From: Bacillus sp. KH172YL63
Lineage (GTDB): Bacteria; Bacillota; Bacilli; Bacillales; Bacillaceae_B
Reading direction: 5' to 3'
Assembly (NCBI RefSeq): GCF_011398925.1
Contig: NZ_AP022842.1
Coordinates: 670,001 to 734,000 of the forward strand
DNA: 64,000 nucleotides
A program made the translations under genes and the position numbers. Every line of letters begins with the position of its first letter. Position 1 is the stretch's first letter. Positions 16,328-25,240 of this stretch are shown here, piece by piece. The notes beneath the pieces are model-generated. The model had not been told where the DNA came from. It searched no databases and saw nothing but the letters and a program-made list of their open reading frames with translations.

Positions 16328-17386
16328 GTGAATAGGGTGTTTACTTTGCTGGTATTTGCAGGGGTACCGGTTTCGGTGATCGGTTCTCTGCTTCATTGGC
16401 CTAGTGTGATCATGTTTGTGATTTATTGTGTGACGATTATTGCACTGGCAGCCTTTATGGGGCGGTCGACGGAAAGCCTGGCGGTTGTGTCCGGCCCCCG
16501 GATCGGCGGTTTGTTGAATGCAACATTCGGGAACGCGGTCGAGTTGATTATTTCGATTTTCGCCTTGAAGGCAGGGTTGATCGGGGTTGTGCTTGCTTCC
16601 CTGACAGGGTCTGTCCTTGGGAACCTGCTTCTTGTTGCCGGTTTGTCTTTCTTTGTGGGCGGCATCAAGTACAAGCGCCAGAAATTCAATGTATATGATG
16701 CCCGTCACAATTCAGGACTTCTTATGTTCGCAGTGATTGTGGCGTTCGTCATACCGGAAGTGTTTTCGATGGATATGAACGAAACGAAGACGATGAGCCT
16801 ATCAATCGGTATCTCGGTCATCTTGATCGCCCTTTATTTATTTGCTCTGTTCTTTAAACTCGTGACCCACCGTGGGGTGTATCAGACGGAAAGTGGGGAA
16901 GACGGACACGGTCATGACGAGGAACCGGAGTGGAGCAAAGGAAAGGCACTGCTGATCCTGGCTGCCTCAACGGTTGCAGTCGCCTATGTGTCAGAACGTC
17001 TTGTTCATACGTTTGAAGAAGTCGGTGAAGCGTTTGGATGGAGTGAACTGTTCATCGGGGTCATCATCGTCGCCATCGTAGGGAATGCCGCCGAGCATGC
17101 TTCTGCCATCATCATGGCTTATAAAAATAAGATGGACGTGGCAGTGGAGATCGCAGTTGGATCAACCCTGCAGGTCGCCATGTTTGTGGCACCGGTCCTT
17201 GTATTGATTTCCTTATTCTTTGAGAAAAGCATGTCCCTTGTGTTTACTTTACCGGAACTAGTGGCGATGGTGTCGGCGGTCCTCGTCACGATCATCATAT
17301 CCAATGATGGGGAGACGAACTGGTTTGAAGGCTTGACCCTTCTGGCGGCCTATTTGATCATGGGAATCGGATTTTATCTATTATAA
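16328..17386 (+). CDS. chaA: Calcium/proton antiporter ChaA (YfkE), CAX family
   Basis: Membrane cation exchanger, 352 residues with eleven hydrophobic segments. The duplicated CAX alpha repeats are visible as GGLLNATFGNAVELII (about residues 60-75) and GNAAEHASAIIMAY in the second half, each with the ion-binding glutamate. A cytosolic acidic, histidine-rich loop (GEDGHGHDEEPEWSKGK) separates the halves. The closest known protein is B. subtilis YfkE, a structurally studied Ca2+/H+ antiporter. GTG 16328 is preferred over GTG 16316 because AAAGGGTG is then correctly spaced and the product begins MNRVF like YfkE. Confidence 0.94.
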   Translation: MNRVFTLLVFAGVPVSVIGSLLHWPSVIMFVIYCVTIIALAAFMGRSTESLAVVSGPRIGGLLNATFGNAVELIISIFALKAGLIGVVLASLTGSVLGNLLLVAGLSFFVGGIKYKRQKFNVYDARHNSGLLMFAVIVAFVIPEVFSMDMNETKTMSLSIGISVILIALYLFALFFKLVTHRGVYQTESGEDGHGHDEEPEWSKGKALLILAASTVAVAYVSERLVHTFEEVGEAFGWSELFIGVIIVAIVGNAAEHASAIIMAYKNKMDVAVEIAVGSTLQVAMFVAPVLVLISLFFEKSMSLVFTLPELVAMVSAVLVTIIISNDGETNWFEGLTLLAAYLIMGIGFYLL

Positions 17387-17392
17387 TGGAAG

Positions 17393-17422
17393 GCCCGGCA
17401 GAAGGATGTCGGGCTTTTTTTT
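17393..17422 (+). terminator. Terminator of chaA
   Basis: GCCCGGCA/TGTCGGGC stem (one G-U pair), six-base loop, then eight T. Confidence 0.9.
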
Positions 17423-17506
17423 ATGGGTGAATGAAAAATGTGGGAACCGCCTACTCATTTTGGAATAAAATAACAAGATAGTTTTTGGATAAAGGAATGA
17501 GTATAG

Positions 17507-20023
17507 GTGAGAAAAAAGAAAAACATGTCTCCCGGTAAAATCATTGACTGCAAACTTGACATCCCACCACGCGGATGCTCTGGAATTTTTCCTTATGATG
17601 GATGTGAAGATCCGACACTCCAACTAGATGATATCGATTCGATCAGCTGTGAAGGGGTGATCAGCGGCAGGGTGCTGTGTGATTATCAGCCCCTTCAAGG
17701 TGTGACGGTCACCCTTGCGTCATCGTTCCCCGGTCTCACTTTTGAAAATGCCCAGCCGGTGACTGACAGTACGGGAAGGTTTCAAACAAGAGTAACAGTG
17801 AATCCAGGTACGCCGATTACGCCTAATGTGATTGTTTCGGCGACGGCAGTTGTAATTGGTAAAACGATACGGGATTCTATTTCAATCAGAGTGGATTGTA
17901 TTAAATGTAAGAATCCCGTGCTTATATTGGATTCCATCCCTTGTCCTGTCAAATGCAAGGGCGCGCAGATCAGTGGAAGGCTCACATGTGATGGAATGGC
18001 GATTGGTGGTGCTGCTATTAGCTTTATTATAGAGTCGGCTTCAAATCGAGTCGTCATCACGCCAAATCCTGCCATTACCACAAATGACGGCAGATACACG
18101 GCAACCCTGGTCCCATTTCCGGATATAAATGAAACCATTACGATCACAGCCACGACAAAGATTGGGGGTAAACAGGTATCCTCTGAAATAAGAGAAGTGA
18201 ATGTGCATTGCGTCAAATGTAAAAATCCTTCCATACAATTGAAAAAAATAAAAAAAATCGATTGTCGGGCCATTGTATCAGGTAAAGTGACGTGTGATGG
18301 GGTTCCTCAGCCAAATGTCCCTGTCACACTATCCGGTTCTTCCATACTGGCGTTTGACCCTATAAATCCTGTTACGGATGAAAATGGATTTTTCTCTTCT
18401 TCTATAACAGTAGAGGAGGGCACACCTTTTCAAAAGGCTGTCTATACAGCGACAGTGAAAATCGATGGGAAATTGATCAGTGCCACAGATACCGTGAAAG
18501 CAGGCTGTGAAAAATGCAGAAAGCCAAAATTAACATTAGAAGTTCCCTGTGAAACCGTCACATGCAAGGGGGCGAAATTGACAGGTAGATTAACGTGCGA
18601 CGGTGTGCCTGTTCAAGGTAAAAGTGTTTCATTCATTATTTCGGCTTCCTCTCCAGATATAGTGGAATTACAGCCCAATCCAGCGATAACCGACCAAAAC
18701 GGAAATTATGTTACAAAGCTCGACGTATCCCAGGGTGTGATGGAAACCATTTCTATCAAGGCGGTAGCGACTATTGATGGAGCCCCTGTTATTGCGTTTG
18801 CAAAAGTTACGATTGATTGTCGGTGTGAAAATCCCACCTTCCATATGAGAAAAATAAAAAAACTTGATTGTAAGGGGATCGTGTCTGGTTGCCTGACTTG
18901 CGATGGAAAGCCTATATCATACCAAACAGTATCCTTCTCCAGCCCTGTTTTAACATTTAAACCACGGGCAGTCGAGACGGATGAAAACGGTGAATTTTCA
19001 ACCCTTGCCTTTGTACCACCGCATCCGCCCTTTAGGGAAGTTCCTTATACTGTGTCAGCAAAGGTAGAAGGTAAGCCTATTTCTGAGGTGTTCTTCGTAT
19101 ATGCAGGTTGTCAGCGATGCGATCATCCTAAGTTGACGTTGTGTGTTCCAGACTGTATTGATTGCGAGGGTGCGAAAATTACAGGTGAATTCTCATGTAA
19201 CGGCCGGCCTGTAGGAAACGCAAAGATCGAATTGAAAGTATCCCCCAAGGTAGCGACGATCAATCCTGAAAAGGTGATAACCAATGAACATGGTGAATAT
19301 GAAGCATGGATCCATCCTGATGGGGATGTTAATGAAGATGTATTGATTCAAGCAACCGCACGCTTAGAAAAAAAGGAGATCGTTTCTGTAAATAAAATGA
19401 CAAAGATTCATTGCATTTGCAAACATCCTGTGGTGGAACTGGATTCTGTCACAGAAATTATTTGTTGTGGAAGGATCGGAGGGACCGTCCTCTGTGACGG
19501 AATCCCGGTCCCGGATATTGATATTGAGCTTGACAGTCCGCTTCTTGAATTTGAAAAGAAAATGGTAACGACGAATGAACAGGGCAGGTTTTCAAGTGAA
19601 GTCACAGTGCCGGAAGATACAGACTTTCAGGAAATCCCTTATACTGCGACAGCCATTGTTTCGGGAGAAGTGATTTCTGCAAAGGGCTTTGTGTACGGAG
19701 GGTGTCTTCTATGCGAGGATCCTGACATATCACTACGCGTTCCGTTGTGCATCGACTGCAAAGGGGCAACGATCACTGGTAAAGTAATGTGTGATGATAT
19801 CCCCCTTGAAGGAGTGAAAGTCTTCTTTGAAGTGATGGAGAAAGATTTGAAAAAAATCATCCAGCCAAACCCTGCGGTAACAAATGCATCCGGCAAATAT
19901 TCGGCGAGAATCACCTCTGTCCACGGAATGGATCACTGTCTCACCCTCAGGGCGGGAATACTTTGGGGAGGCAGGAAGATTTACACCAAACCGTTTTATA
20001 CAATCATTGAATGTACGTGTTAA
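17507..20023 (+). CDS. Large cysteine-rich tandem-repeat protein with eight Ig-like modules
   Basis: 838 residues with no signal peptide and no membrane segment. After ~30 residues the protein is eight modules of about 100 residues, each opening with CxxC(K/E)xP or C-x-C and then a C-x-G-x-(I/V)-S/T-G-x-L-x-C-D/N-G core. The modules alternate between two types: A (modules 1, 3, 5, 7; TDENGxFSS, YTATxxVDGK) and B (modules 2, 4, 6, 8; LxVPC, CKGAxITG, QPNPAIT, GxYxA). The strand pattern resembles bacterial Ig-like or carboxypeptidase regulatory-like domains. A GTG start with AAAGGA ten bases upstream is used; ATG 17525 lacks a site. It sits alone with terminators on both sides, between chaA (yfkE) and yfkD, which are neighbours in B. 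subtilis. Function unknown; a disulfide-linked or spore-surface role is speculation. Confidence 0.88.
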   Translation: MRKKKNMSPGKIIDCKLDIPPRGCSGIFPYDGCEDPTLQLDDIDSISCEGVISGRVLCDYQPLQGVTVTLASSFPGLTFENAQPVTDSTGRFQTRVTVNPGTPITPNVIVSATAVVIGKTIRDSISIRVDCIKCKNPVLILDSIPCPVKCKGAQISGRLTCDGMAIGGAAISFIIESASNRVVITPNPAITTNDGRYTATLVPFPDINETITITATTKIGGKQVSSEIREVNVHCVKCKNPSIQLKKIKKIDCRAIVSGKVTCDGVPQPNVPVTLSGSSILAFDPINPVTDENGFFSSSITVEEGTPFQKAVYTATVKIDGKLISATDTVKAGCEKCRKPKLTLEVPCETVTCKGAKLTGRLTCDGVPVQGKSVSFIISASSPDIVELQPNPAITDQNGNYVTKLDVSQGVMETISIKAVATIDGAPVIAFAKVTIDCRCENPTFHMRKIKKLDCKGIVSGCLTCDGKPISYQTVSFSSPVLTFKPRAVETDENGEFSTLAFVPPHPPFREVPYTVSAKVEGKPISEVFFVYAGCQRCDHPKLTLCVPDCIDCEGAKITGEFSCNGRPVGNAKIELKVSPKVATINPEKVITNEHGEYEAWIHPDGDVNEDVLIQATARLEKKEIVSVNKMTKIHCICKHPVVELDSVTEIICCGRIGGTVLCDGIPVPDIDIELDSPLLEFEKKMVTTNEQGRFSSEVTVPEDTDFQEIPYTATAIVSGEVISAKGFVYGGCLLCEDPDISLRVPLCIDCKGATITGKVMCDDIPLEGVKVFFEVMEKDLKKIIQPNPAVTNASGKYSARITSVHGMDHCLTLRAGILWGGRKIYTKPFYTIIECTC

Positions 20024-20037
20024 CCACCAACACCTAA

Positions 20038-20074
20038 CAGCGGAATCCGATTATAGGAATCCGCTGTTTTTTTT
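20038..20074 (+). terminator. Terminator of the cysteine-repeat gene
   Basis: CAGCGGAATCC and GGAATCCGCTG form an 11-bp stem with one mismatch, followed by eight T. Confidence 0.9.
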
Positions 20075-20168
20075 GGAAGCAATTGATAGCAGTTTTGGGG
20101 GATAAGCTATGTCTTGTAGGAAAAACTAACGGCAAAACCTTAAGTTTAGTTTGAAAGGAGTCAATGAT

Positions 20169-21017
20169 ATGAAAATCATGCGCACTGCTCTTATGATTAT
20201 TCTCGCATTCTTCGTTACCACATCAGGTCTCCATGCTGAAAATAATCCTAAAAAAGCGAATGAAAAAGCACCAAAGACAACTGAAAAAGCTCCACAGGCT
20301 GAAGATACACGGGTGAAAATTCCAAACTCGGTCTTAAACATCGCCAAGGAAAACACGTATCCGAACTCCACACAAGATCAGCCATACCTTCAGCCCAGCG
20401 AATGGTCCCAGGAACTCATCGAAACATCAAATGTTAGGATTGAAAATCCAAACCTGATCAGAATGTTGAACGAGTCGACCATGAATAAAGCGCCGACAAT
20501 CGGTCTCAGGGCGACCATTTACCTAGGTGAGTGGCCTTTAAACTATGCATCGTCGGAAACCTCCCCAAATTGGGAATATCAGAAGGTGAACACAAACTAC
20601 TTCGATAACCGTGGAGGTAAGTCCAATTACCAAATCCACTACGTTCAAGAAGCACAAAAAGTAGTAAAAGGCGGACTCACGGCTAAGGTGCCGCACGCAG
20701 ATGATGTAGAAAAAATGATGCTCATCAAAGCCATGGATAAATCAAAACTTCCCCTCGCATTTCAAACGATTGTCGGTGCAGGGACAAAGAAGGACCATGT
20801 GTACAACATCTCTCCTAAAAGACTTGGATATCTGTACGCCTTTGCCCCGGCCATAAACGAAAAAGGAAAAGTGACATATGGGGAAGTATTCCTCGTCATG
20901 AAAGGAACAAAGCGCTCCATCGTTGTCAAAAACGTCACTTCACAAGGCGTGGGAGCATGGATACCGGTTCAGGATCATGTCCACTTCGGCTTCATGGCCA
21001 GCGAATCACCAAGATAA
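20169..21017 (+). CDS. yfkD: YfkD-family secreted protein
   Basis: 282-residue protein of the YfkD family, of unknown function and restricted to Bacillaceae. The N-terminus is a classical signal peptide with a predicted cleavage after LHA (about residue 22). A Lys/Glu/Pro-rich linker (NPKKANEKAPKTTEKAPQ) follows, then a soluble domain. ATG 20169 is used because AAAGGAG lies nine bases before it; an in-frame TTG at 20151 is inside that site. Its neighbour chaA is conserved in B. subtilis. Confidence 0.88.
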   Translation: MKIMRTALMIILAFFVTTSGLHAENNPKKANEKAPKTTEKAPQAEDTRVKIPNSVLNIAKENTYPNSTQDQPYLQPSEWSQELIETSNVRIENPNLIRMLNESTMNKAPTIGLRATIYLGEWPLNYASSETSPNWEYQKVNTNYFDNRGGKSNYQIHYVQEAQKVVKGGLTAKVPHADDVEKMMLIKAMDKSKLPLAFQTIVGAGTKKDHVYNISPKRLGYLYAFAPAINEKGKVTYGEVFLVMKGTKRSIVVKNVTSQGVGAWIPVQDHVHFGFMASESPR

Positions 21018-21023
21018 AGGTTT

Positions 21024-21066
21024 AAAAAAGAGTGAATGCGGGTAAATCCATATTTCACTCTTTTCT
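21024..21066 (+). terminator. Terminator of yfkD
   Basis: An 11-bp perfect stem AAAAGAGTGAA/TTCACTCTTTT with a 17-base loop and a T-rich tail. Confidence 0.85.
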
Positions 21067-21121
21067 TATTTTCCTTAATATGTTATAATAATTAGAATAT
21101 TCAGAATTAGGAGGGGTATCA

Positions 21122-21295
21122 ATGGAATATCTTATGATCTTTGGTGGACTGCTTGTAGCATTCATTACACTGAGAGTTTGGTTCGGGGCAAGACGTGCGA
21201 AAATCTATGCGGAAATCAAAAAACAAAAATACAACGCCATAGACCCGGCACTCGAAAAAATCTCCCCAACCAACAACCGCACAACCATCAACTAA
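21122..21295 (+). CDS. Small membrane protein, 57 aa
   Basis: Open frame ATG 21122 to TAA 21293-21295 with AGGAGGGG seven bases upstream. The product begins MEYLMIFGGLLVAFITL, a single membrane helix, followed by a basic segment (GARRAKIYAEIKKQKYN) and a short Asn/Thr-rich tail, giving a cytoplasmic C-terminus by the positive-inside rule. It is followed at once by a perfect terminator and preceded by its own spacing from yfkD, so it is an independent gene. No family recognised. Confidence 0.75.
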   Translation: MEYLMIFGGLLVAFITLRVWFGARRAKIYAEIKKQKYNAIDPALEKISPTNNRTTIN

Positions 21296-21296
21296 A

Positions 21297-21329
21297 AACA
21301 CATTGGACCCCGATCCAATGTGTTTTTTT
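21297..21329 (+). terminator. Terminator of the 57-aa membrane protein gene
   Basis: Perfect 11-bp stem AACACATTGGA/TCCAATGTGTT, six-base loop and an uninterrupted T run. Confidence 0.92.
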
Positions 21330-21338
21330 CTCTTTTGT

Positions 21339-21414
21339 GAGGGACGGACCTTGGTTTTTTAGATGAAAATGGTGTCCTAAAGGGGTTAGTGGTTCCGTTG
21401 TGGGGGACGGACCT
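21339..21414. repeat. GGGACGGACCT motif, two direct copies
   Basis: GAGGGACGGACCT at 21339-21351 and GGGGACGGACCT at 21403-21414 occur in the same orientation about 64 bp apart, without the inverted partner seen elsewhere. They lie between convergent terminators, so this looks like a degraded copy of the palindromic family. Confidence 0.6.
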
Positions 21415-21445
21415 CCATGGGTGGGATCACTTGGAAGCAAAAAGA

Positions 21446-21475
21446 AAACCCAAATCCACAACCAGATTTGGGTTT
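21446..21475 (-). terminator. Terminator of yfkAB
   Basis: Perfect 11-bp stem AAACCCAAATC/GATTTGGGTTT with T-rich sequence on the minus strand; lies ten bases beyond the yfkAB stop codon. Confidence 0.88.
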
Positions 21476-21485
21476 CCTTCATTAT

Positions 21486-22613
21486 TTATCGTGATATTTT
21501 CGCTTCCCGCTTTGAAAAGTCGACATCCTGATAGTACATGGATTTCACCAATACGTTCGGTCCGAGGCAGCGGGCCATCGGGCAGTGGCAGTTCAGTTCC
21601 TTGGCAAGGGGCTGATCTTTCCACTTGTTGAAGATATCGGGAAGCGTGTCTGTCGTAATATTACCAAGCGGCGCTGTGTCTCCGAAGTCTGTCACGATCA
21701 CGTCTCCGGTGAAGATGTTGACGTTGAGGCGGGATCGTCCGTCCGGGTCATTTCTGACACTCACATTCTTGGCTGCATAGAGCTCAGTCAAGAAATCAAG
21801 ATCATCTTGAGATGAGCTGCATGGATAAAAGGGCAGTGTGCCGAACAGCATCCACACGCTGTCATCACGGAATGCAAGGATGTTCCGGATTGCTTCACGG
21901 GTTTCTTCTAATGAAAGTGTCTCAAGGCTTGAAGCGAAGTCTGAAGGATACATCGGATGTATTTCGTGACGTCCGCACTTCATTTCGTCAACTATCTGAC
22001 GATGGATCTTCTCGAGATAAGGCAGGGTATTTTTATTTAACATCGTTTCCGCCGAGACAAGCACGCCACGCTCAGACAGGGCACGACTGTTTTCAATCAT
22101 GCGGTCGAACAGCTTCTTGCGCTGCTCCCTTGTCGGCTTTCGTTCCATGTTGGCAAACCCGACATCGATGAATTCATCGATCGTTCCCCAGTTATGGGAG
22201 ATGTGCAGCACATCGAGATACGGGGCGATCAGTAAATAGCGGTCGAGATCAAGGGTGAGATTAGAATTAATCTGTGTATGTACGCCCCGTGAATGTGCGT
22301 ACTTCAATAATGGAAGAACATAATTTTCAACCGATTTCTTAGACATCATCGGCTCTCCTCCGGTAATACTAAGGGAACGGAGCGTTTTGATATCATCAAG
22401 TTTCTTAAGGATCAGTTCAATGGGAAGGGCGCTCGGGTCCTTCGGTGAAAGGGTATAACCGACGGCACAGTGCTCGCATCTCATGTTACAGAGCGTCGTG
22501 GTGGTGAATTCAATATTGGAAAGCGTGATGTCACCGTGTTCATCCACGTCTAAATATGCCTCCCAAGGATCATGCTCAATCGACATTTTCTTGGTGAGAG
22601 GTTCAGTTTTCAT
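21486..22613 (-). CDS. yfkAB: Radical SAM protein YfkAB with C-terminal CxCxxxxC motif
   Basis: 375-residue radical SAM enzyme. The 4Fe-4S cluster motif is CNMRCEHC (Cys42, Cys46, Cys49), followed by the SAM-binding GGEP in SITGGEPMMS. A second cysteine motif CHCPMARC near residues 342-349 probably binds an auxiliary cluster and defines the YfkAB group. The substrate is unknown; no small ribosomal peptide precursor gene is evident next to it. AAAGGAG precedes the ATG. It stands alone, divergent from the SE1561-family gene. Confidence 0.9.
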   Translation of the reverse strand: MKTEPLTKKMSIEHDPWEAYLDVDEHGDITLSNIEFTTTTLCNMRCEHCAVGYTLSPKDPSALPIELILKKLDDIKTLRSLSITGGEPMMSKKSVENYVLPLLKYAHSRGVHTQINSNLTLDLDRYLLIAPYLDVLHISHNWGTIDEFIDVGFANMERKPTREQRKKLFDRMIENSRALSERGVLVSAETMLNKNTLPYLEKIHRQIVDEMKCGRHEIHPMYPSDFASSLETLSLEETREAIRNILAFRDDSVWMLFGTLPFYPCSSSQDDLDFLTELYAAKNVSVRNDPDGRSRLNVNIFTGDVIVTDFGDTAPLGNITTDTLPDIFNKWKDQPLAKELNCHCPMARCLGPNVLVKSMYYQDVDFSKREAKISR

Positions 22614-22728
22614 TCGTAAAAGCTCCTTTATTAATCAGTCATCTATCCATTATTGAGAAAGGGTAAGCCCTTGTCAATCCGAAAATTATTGGTTACGATA
22701 GTAATCGAACTGAAAGGAGAGAGGACCA

Positions 22729-22911
22729 TTGGGTAAAGCAGTCAACGATAAAGACTCACAAGTGAGTTATTTGAAACAACGCCTTAACCTTTTCGTCGAC
22801 GTTCTGGATTCAATCGACCCTGAACAGGCTGACATTGACGATATCGACCGCCTGATCGCGATGATCGATGATATAGAAGTAAAATGCGAACAATTCAAGA
22901 AAAGTGAGTAA
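22729..22911 (+). CDS. SE1561-family small protein
   Basis: 60-residue acidic protein starting at TTG 22729 with AAAGGAGAGAGG upstream. The sequence has a predicted helical hairpin (KQRLNLFVDVLDSIDPEQAD then IDDIDRLIAMIDDIEVKCEQ), typical of the SE1561 family named from Staphylococcus epidermidis. Function unknown. It is divergent from yfkAB and ends in its own terminator. Confidence 0.8.
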   Translation: MGKAVNDKDSQVSYLKQRLNLFVDVLDSIDPEQADIDDIDRLIAMIDDIEVKCEQFKKSE

Positions 22912-22938
22912 GAGTCCAGAGCGGGCTCTTATTTTTTT
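22909..22938 (+). terminator. Terminator of the SE1561-family gene
   Basis: AAGAGTCC/GGGCTCTT stem overlapping the stop codon, then ATTTTTTT. Confidence 0.8.
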
Positions 22939-23040
22939 AGGGAAGGACCTCTGCTCGTCCACAACCCCCACCAAGCAGGAATTCTCTTCCAATAGGTCTA
23001 ACTTTAAATACGATACCAATCATTAAAGGAGAGACGCCCC

Positions 23041-23487
23041 ATGATCATCACACCCATCGACAGAGATCAATGCGAACAGGCCAAGAATGTAATATTAGCA
23101 GGATTTATGGAACGTTTCGGCTTCATCGACCACACATTAAATCCTGATATTCAGGACATTTCCTTAGAGTATGACGGCATACAGCATCATTTTTTTGTAG
23201 GAAAAGAAAACGGCAGACTCATCTGTACCGGAGCGATACGTAAGGAAAAGGGAGATACATACCAGATTGTCAGGATGTCGGTTCTTGCTTCACACAGAAA
23301 ACGTGGTCTCGGACGCATCATGCTCAAGTTTTTGGAAGAAAAAGCCCAAACGCTTGGAGCCCGGCGCCTCATCTTGGAAACGAATAAACAATGGTCGGAT
23401 GCGATCCGATTTTACGAAAATAATGGGTTTGTCTATACCGGTGAAGACGACGATTCCTGTTATTTCGAGAAGGAAATTCCGTTGTGA
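23041..23487 (+). CDS. GNAT-family N-acetyltransferase
   Basis: 148-residue single-domain GNAT protein. The acetyl-CoA loop is RKRGLGRIM (about residue 87), preceded by the strand IVRMSVLAS and followed by LGARRLILETN and AIRFYENNGFVY, the usual C-terminal part of the fold. Substrate not predictable. AAAGGAG precedes the ATG. It lies between the SE1561-family gene and fumarase and may be transcribed alone. Confidence 0.88.
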   Translation: MIITPIDRDQCEQAKNVILAGFMERFGFIDHTLNPDIQDISLEYDGIQHHFFVGKENGRLICTGAIRKEKGDTYQIVRMSVLASHRKRGLGRIMLKFLEEKAQTLGARRLILETNKQWSDAIRFYENNGFVYTGEDDDSCYFEKEIPL

Positions 23488-23571
23488 AATCCCTTTCAAT
23501 CTCAATCTTATAGGAGTATAATGATGTATGAAAATTAAGACTGTTATTGAGATCTTTAGAGGGGGAGAACG

Positions 23572-25128
23572 ATGAATAAAGAGACATTACAGCAAAGCAT
23601 GTACGACTTGATTGTGGAAACGTCCACGAACCTGCCGAAGGATGTCAGACGCGCGATCCGGTCGGCGAAAGCCCGTGAGAACGCAGGCACCCGTGCGGCA
23701 ATGAGTTTGGACACAATTTCAAATAATGTAAAGATGGCCGATGACAATGTATCACCGATCTGTCAGGACACCGGTCTTCCAACTTTTAAAATAAAAACAC
23801 CGGTTGGCGTGAATCAGCTTGAAATCAAAGAAGCGATTTATGCAGCCATGGTACAGGCGACAAAGGACGGAAAGCTCCGCCCGAACTCTGTTGATTCTCT
23901 CACTGGGGCAAACTCCGGGGACAACCTTGGTCTTGGGACGCCTGTCATCAAGTTCGAGCAGTGGGAAAAGGATTATATCGATGCACGCCTGATCTTAAAG
24001 GGCGGTGGTTGTGAAAATAAAAACATCCAGTACAGCCTTCCTTGTGAGCTTGAAGGACTGGGCCGTGCAGGACGTGACCTGGACGGGATCCGCAAATGTG
24101 TGATGCATTCTGTGTATCAGGCCCAGGGACAAGGCTGCAGCGCCGGATTCATCGGCGTTGGCATCGGTGGAGACCGTTCGTCTGGATACGATCTTGCAAA
24201 AGAGCAACTCTTCCGTTCCGTTGATGACGTGAATCCAGTTGAAGATCTTCGCAAGCTGGAAGAGTATGTGATGGAAAATGCGAATGAGCTAGGAATCGGA
24301 ACGATGGGATTCGGCGGGGAAACGACGCTTCTTGGCTGTAAGGTCGGCGTCATGAACCGTATCCCGGCAAGCTTCTTCGTGTCGGTTGCCTACAACTGCT
24401 GGGCTTTCCGCCGCCTCGGCGTGAAGCTTGATGTGGACACTGGCGGAATCGACGAATGGTTCTATCAGGAAGGCGAAAAGATTGACCTGACACAAGGATC
24501 TGAAGCCGAGCTTGAAACAGCTGCTGCATCATCCGGCGAACAGCCGAATGTCGTGGTTCTTGAAGCGCCGATCACGGAAGAGAAAATTCGCGGATTGAAA
24601 GTGGGAGACGTTGTTCAGATCAACGGCCGCATGTACACAGGACGGGACGCAATTCACAAGCATCTGAGCGAAAACGATGCGCCGGTCGACCTTGATGGTC
24701 AGATCATCTACCACTGTGGGCCCGTGATGTTAAAGGACGATGAGGGCAACTGGCATGTGAAAGCGGCCGGTCCAACGACATCGATTCGTGAGGAACCTTA
24801 CCAAGGCGACATCATGAAGCGCTTCGGTATCCGTGCTGTCATCGGTAAAGGCGGTATGGGTCCTAAAACCCTTGCTGCCCTGAAAGATCACGGCGGCGTG
24901 TACTTGAATGCCATCGGCGGCGCGGCCCAGTACTACGCAGATTGCATCAAAGGTGTAGACGGCGTCGATTTGATGCAGTTCGGCATCCCTGAAGCAATGT
25001 GGCATCTGAATGTTGAAGGCTTCACAGCGGTCGTGACAATGGATTCGCATGGAAACAGTCTCCATGAAGAAGTAGATAAATCTTCACTGGAAAAACTGGC
25101 ACAGTTCAAGGACCCTGTATTCAAATAA
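23572..25128 (+). CDS. fumA: Fumarate hydratase, class I (iron-sulfur)
   Basis: Class I fumarase interconverts fumarate and malate with an oxygen-sensitive 4Fe-4S cluster. The 518-residue protein contains both the alpha and beta parts in one chain. Cluster cysteines are suggested by ICQDTGLPTF (Cys64), GGGCENKN and GQGCSAGFIG; the beta part has GTTSIRE-like PTTSIREEPYQGD and VIGKGGMG. GGGGGAG precedes the ATG. Many Bacillaceae use only the class II enzyme FumC, so this would be an additional or alternative fumarase; the closely related L-tartrate dehydratases cannot be fully excluded. Confidence 0.92.
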   Translation: MNKETLQQSMYDLIVETSTNLPKDVRRAIRSAKARENAGTRAAMSLDTISNNVKMADDNVSPICQDTGLPTFKIKTPVGVNQLEIKEAIYAAMVQATKDGKLRPNSVDSLTGANSGDNLGLGTPVIKFEQWEKDYIDARLILKGGGCENKNIQYSLPCELEGLGRAGRDLDGIRKCVMHSVYQAQGQGCSAGFIGVGIGGDRSSGYDLAKEQLFRSVDDVNPVEDLRKLEEYVMENANELGIGTMGFGGETTLLGCKVGVMNRIPASFFVSVAYNCWAFRRLGVKLDVDTGGIDEWFYQEGEKIDLTQGSEAELETAAASSGEQPNVVVLEAPITEEKIRGLKVGDVVQINGRMYTGRDAIHKHLSENDAPVDLDGQIIYHCGPVMLKDDEGNWHVKAAGPTTSIREEPYQGDIMKRFGIRAVIGKGGMGPKTLAALKDHGGVYLNAIGGAAQYYADCIKGVDGVDLMQFGIPEAMWHLNVEGFTAVVTMDSHGNSLHEEVDKSSLEKLAQFKDPVFK

Positions 25129-25137
25129 GAAAAAGGT

Positions 25138-25170
25138 ACCATCCTGCACAAGCTGCGGGATGGTTTTTTT
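25138..25170 (+). terminator. Terminator of fumA
   Basis: ACCATCCTGCA with TGCGGGATGGT stem, five-base loop and seven T, nine bases after the stop codon. Confidence 0.9.
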
Positions 25171-25240
25171 AATGGGTAATTATGTTAATATAGGTGGAGA
25201 TATGAAACACTGAACGCAGAAAAATATTGGAGGATGACAG

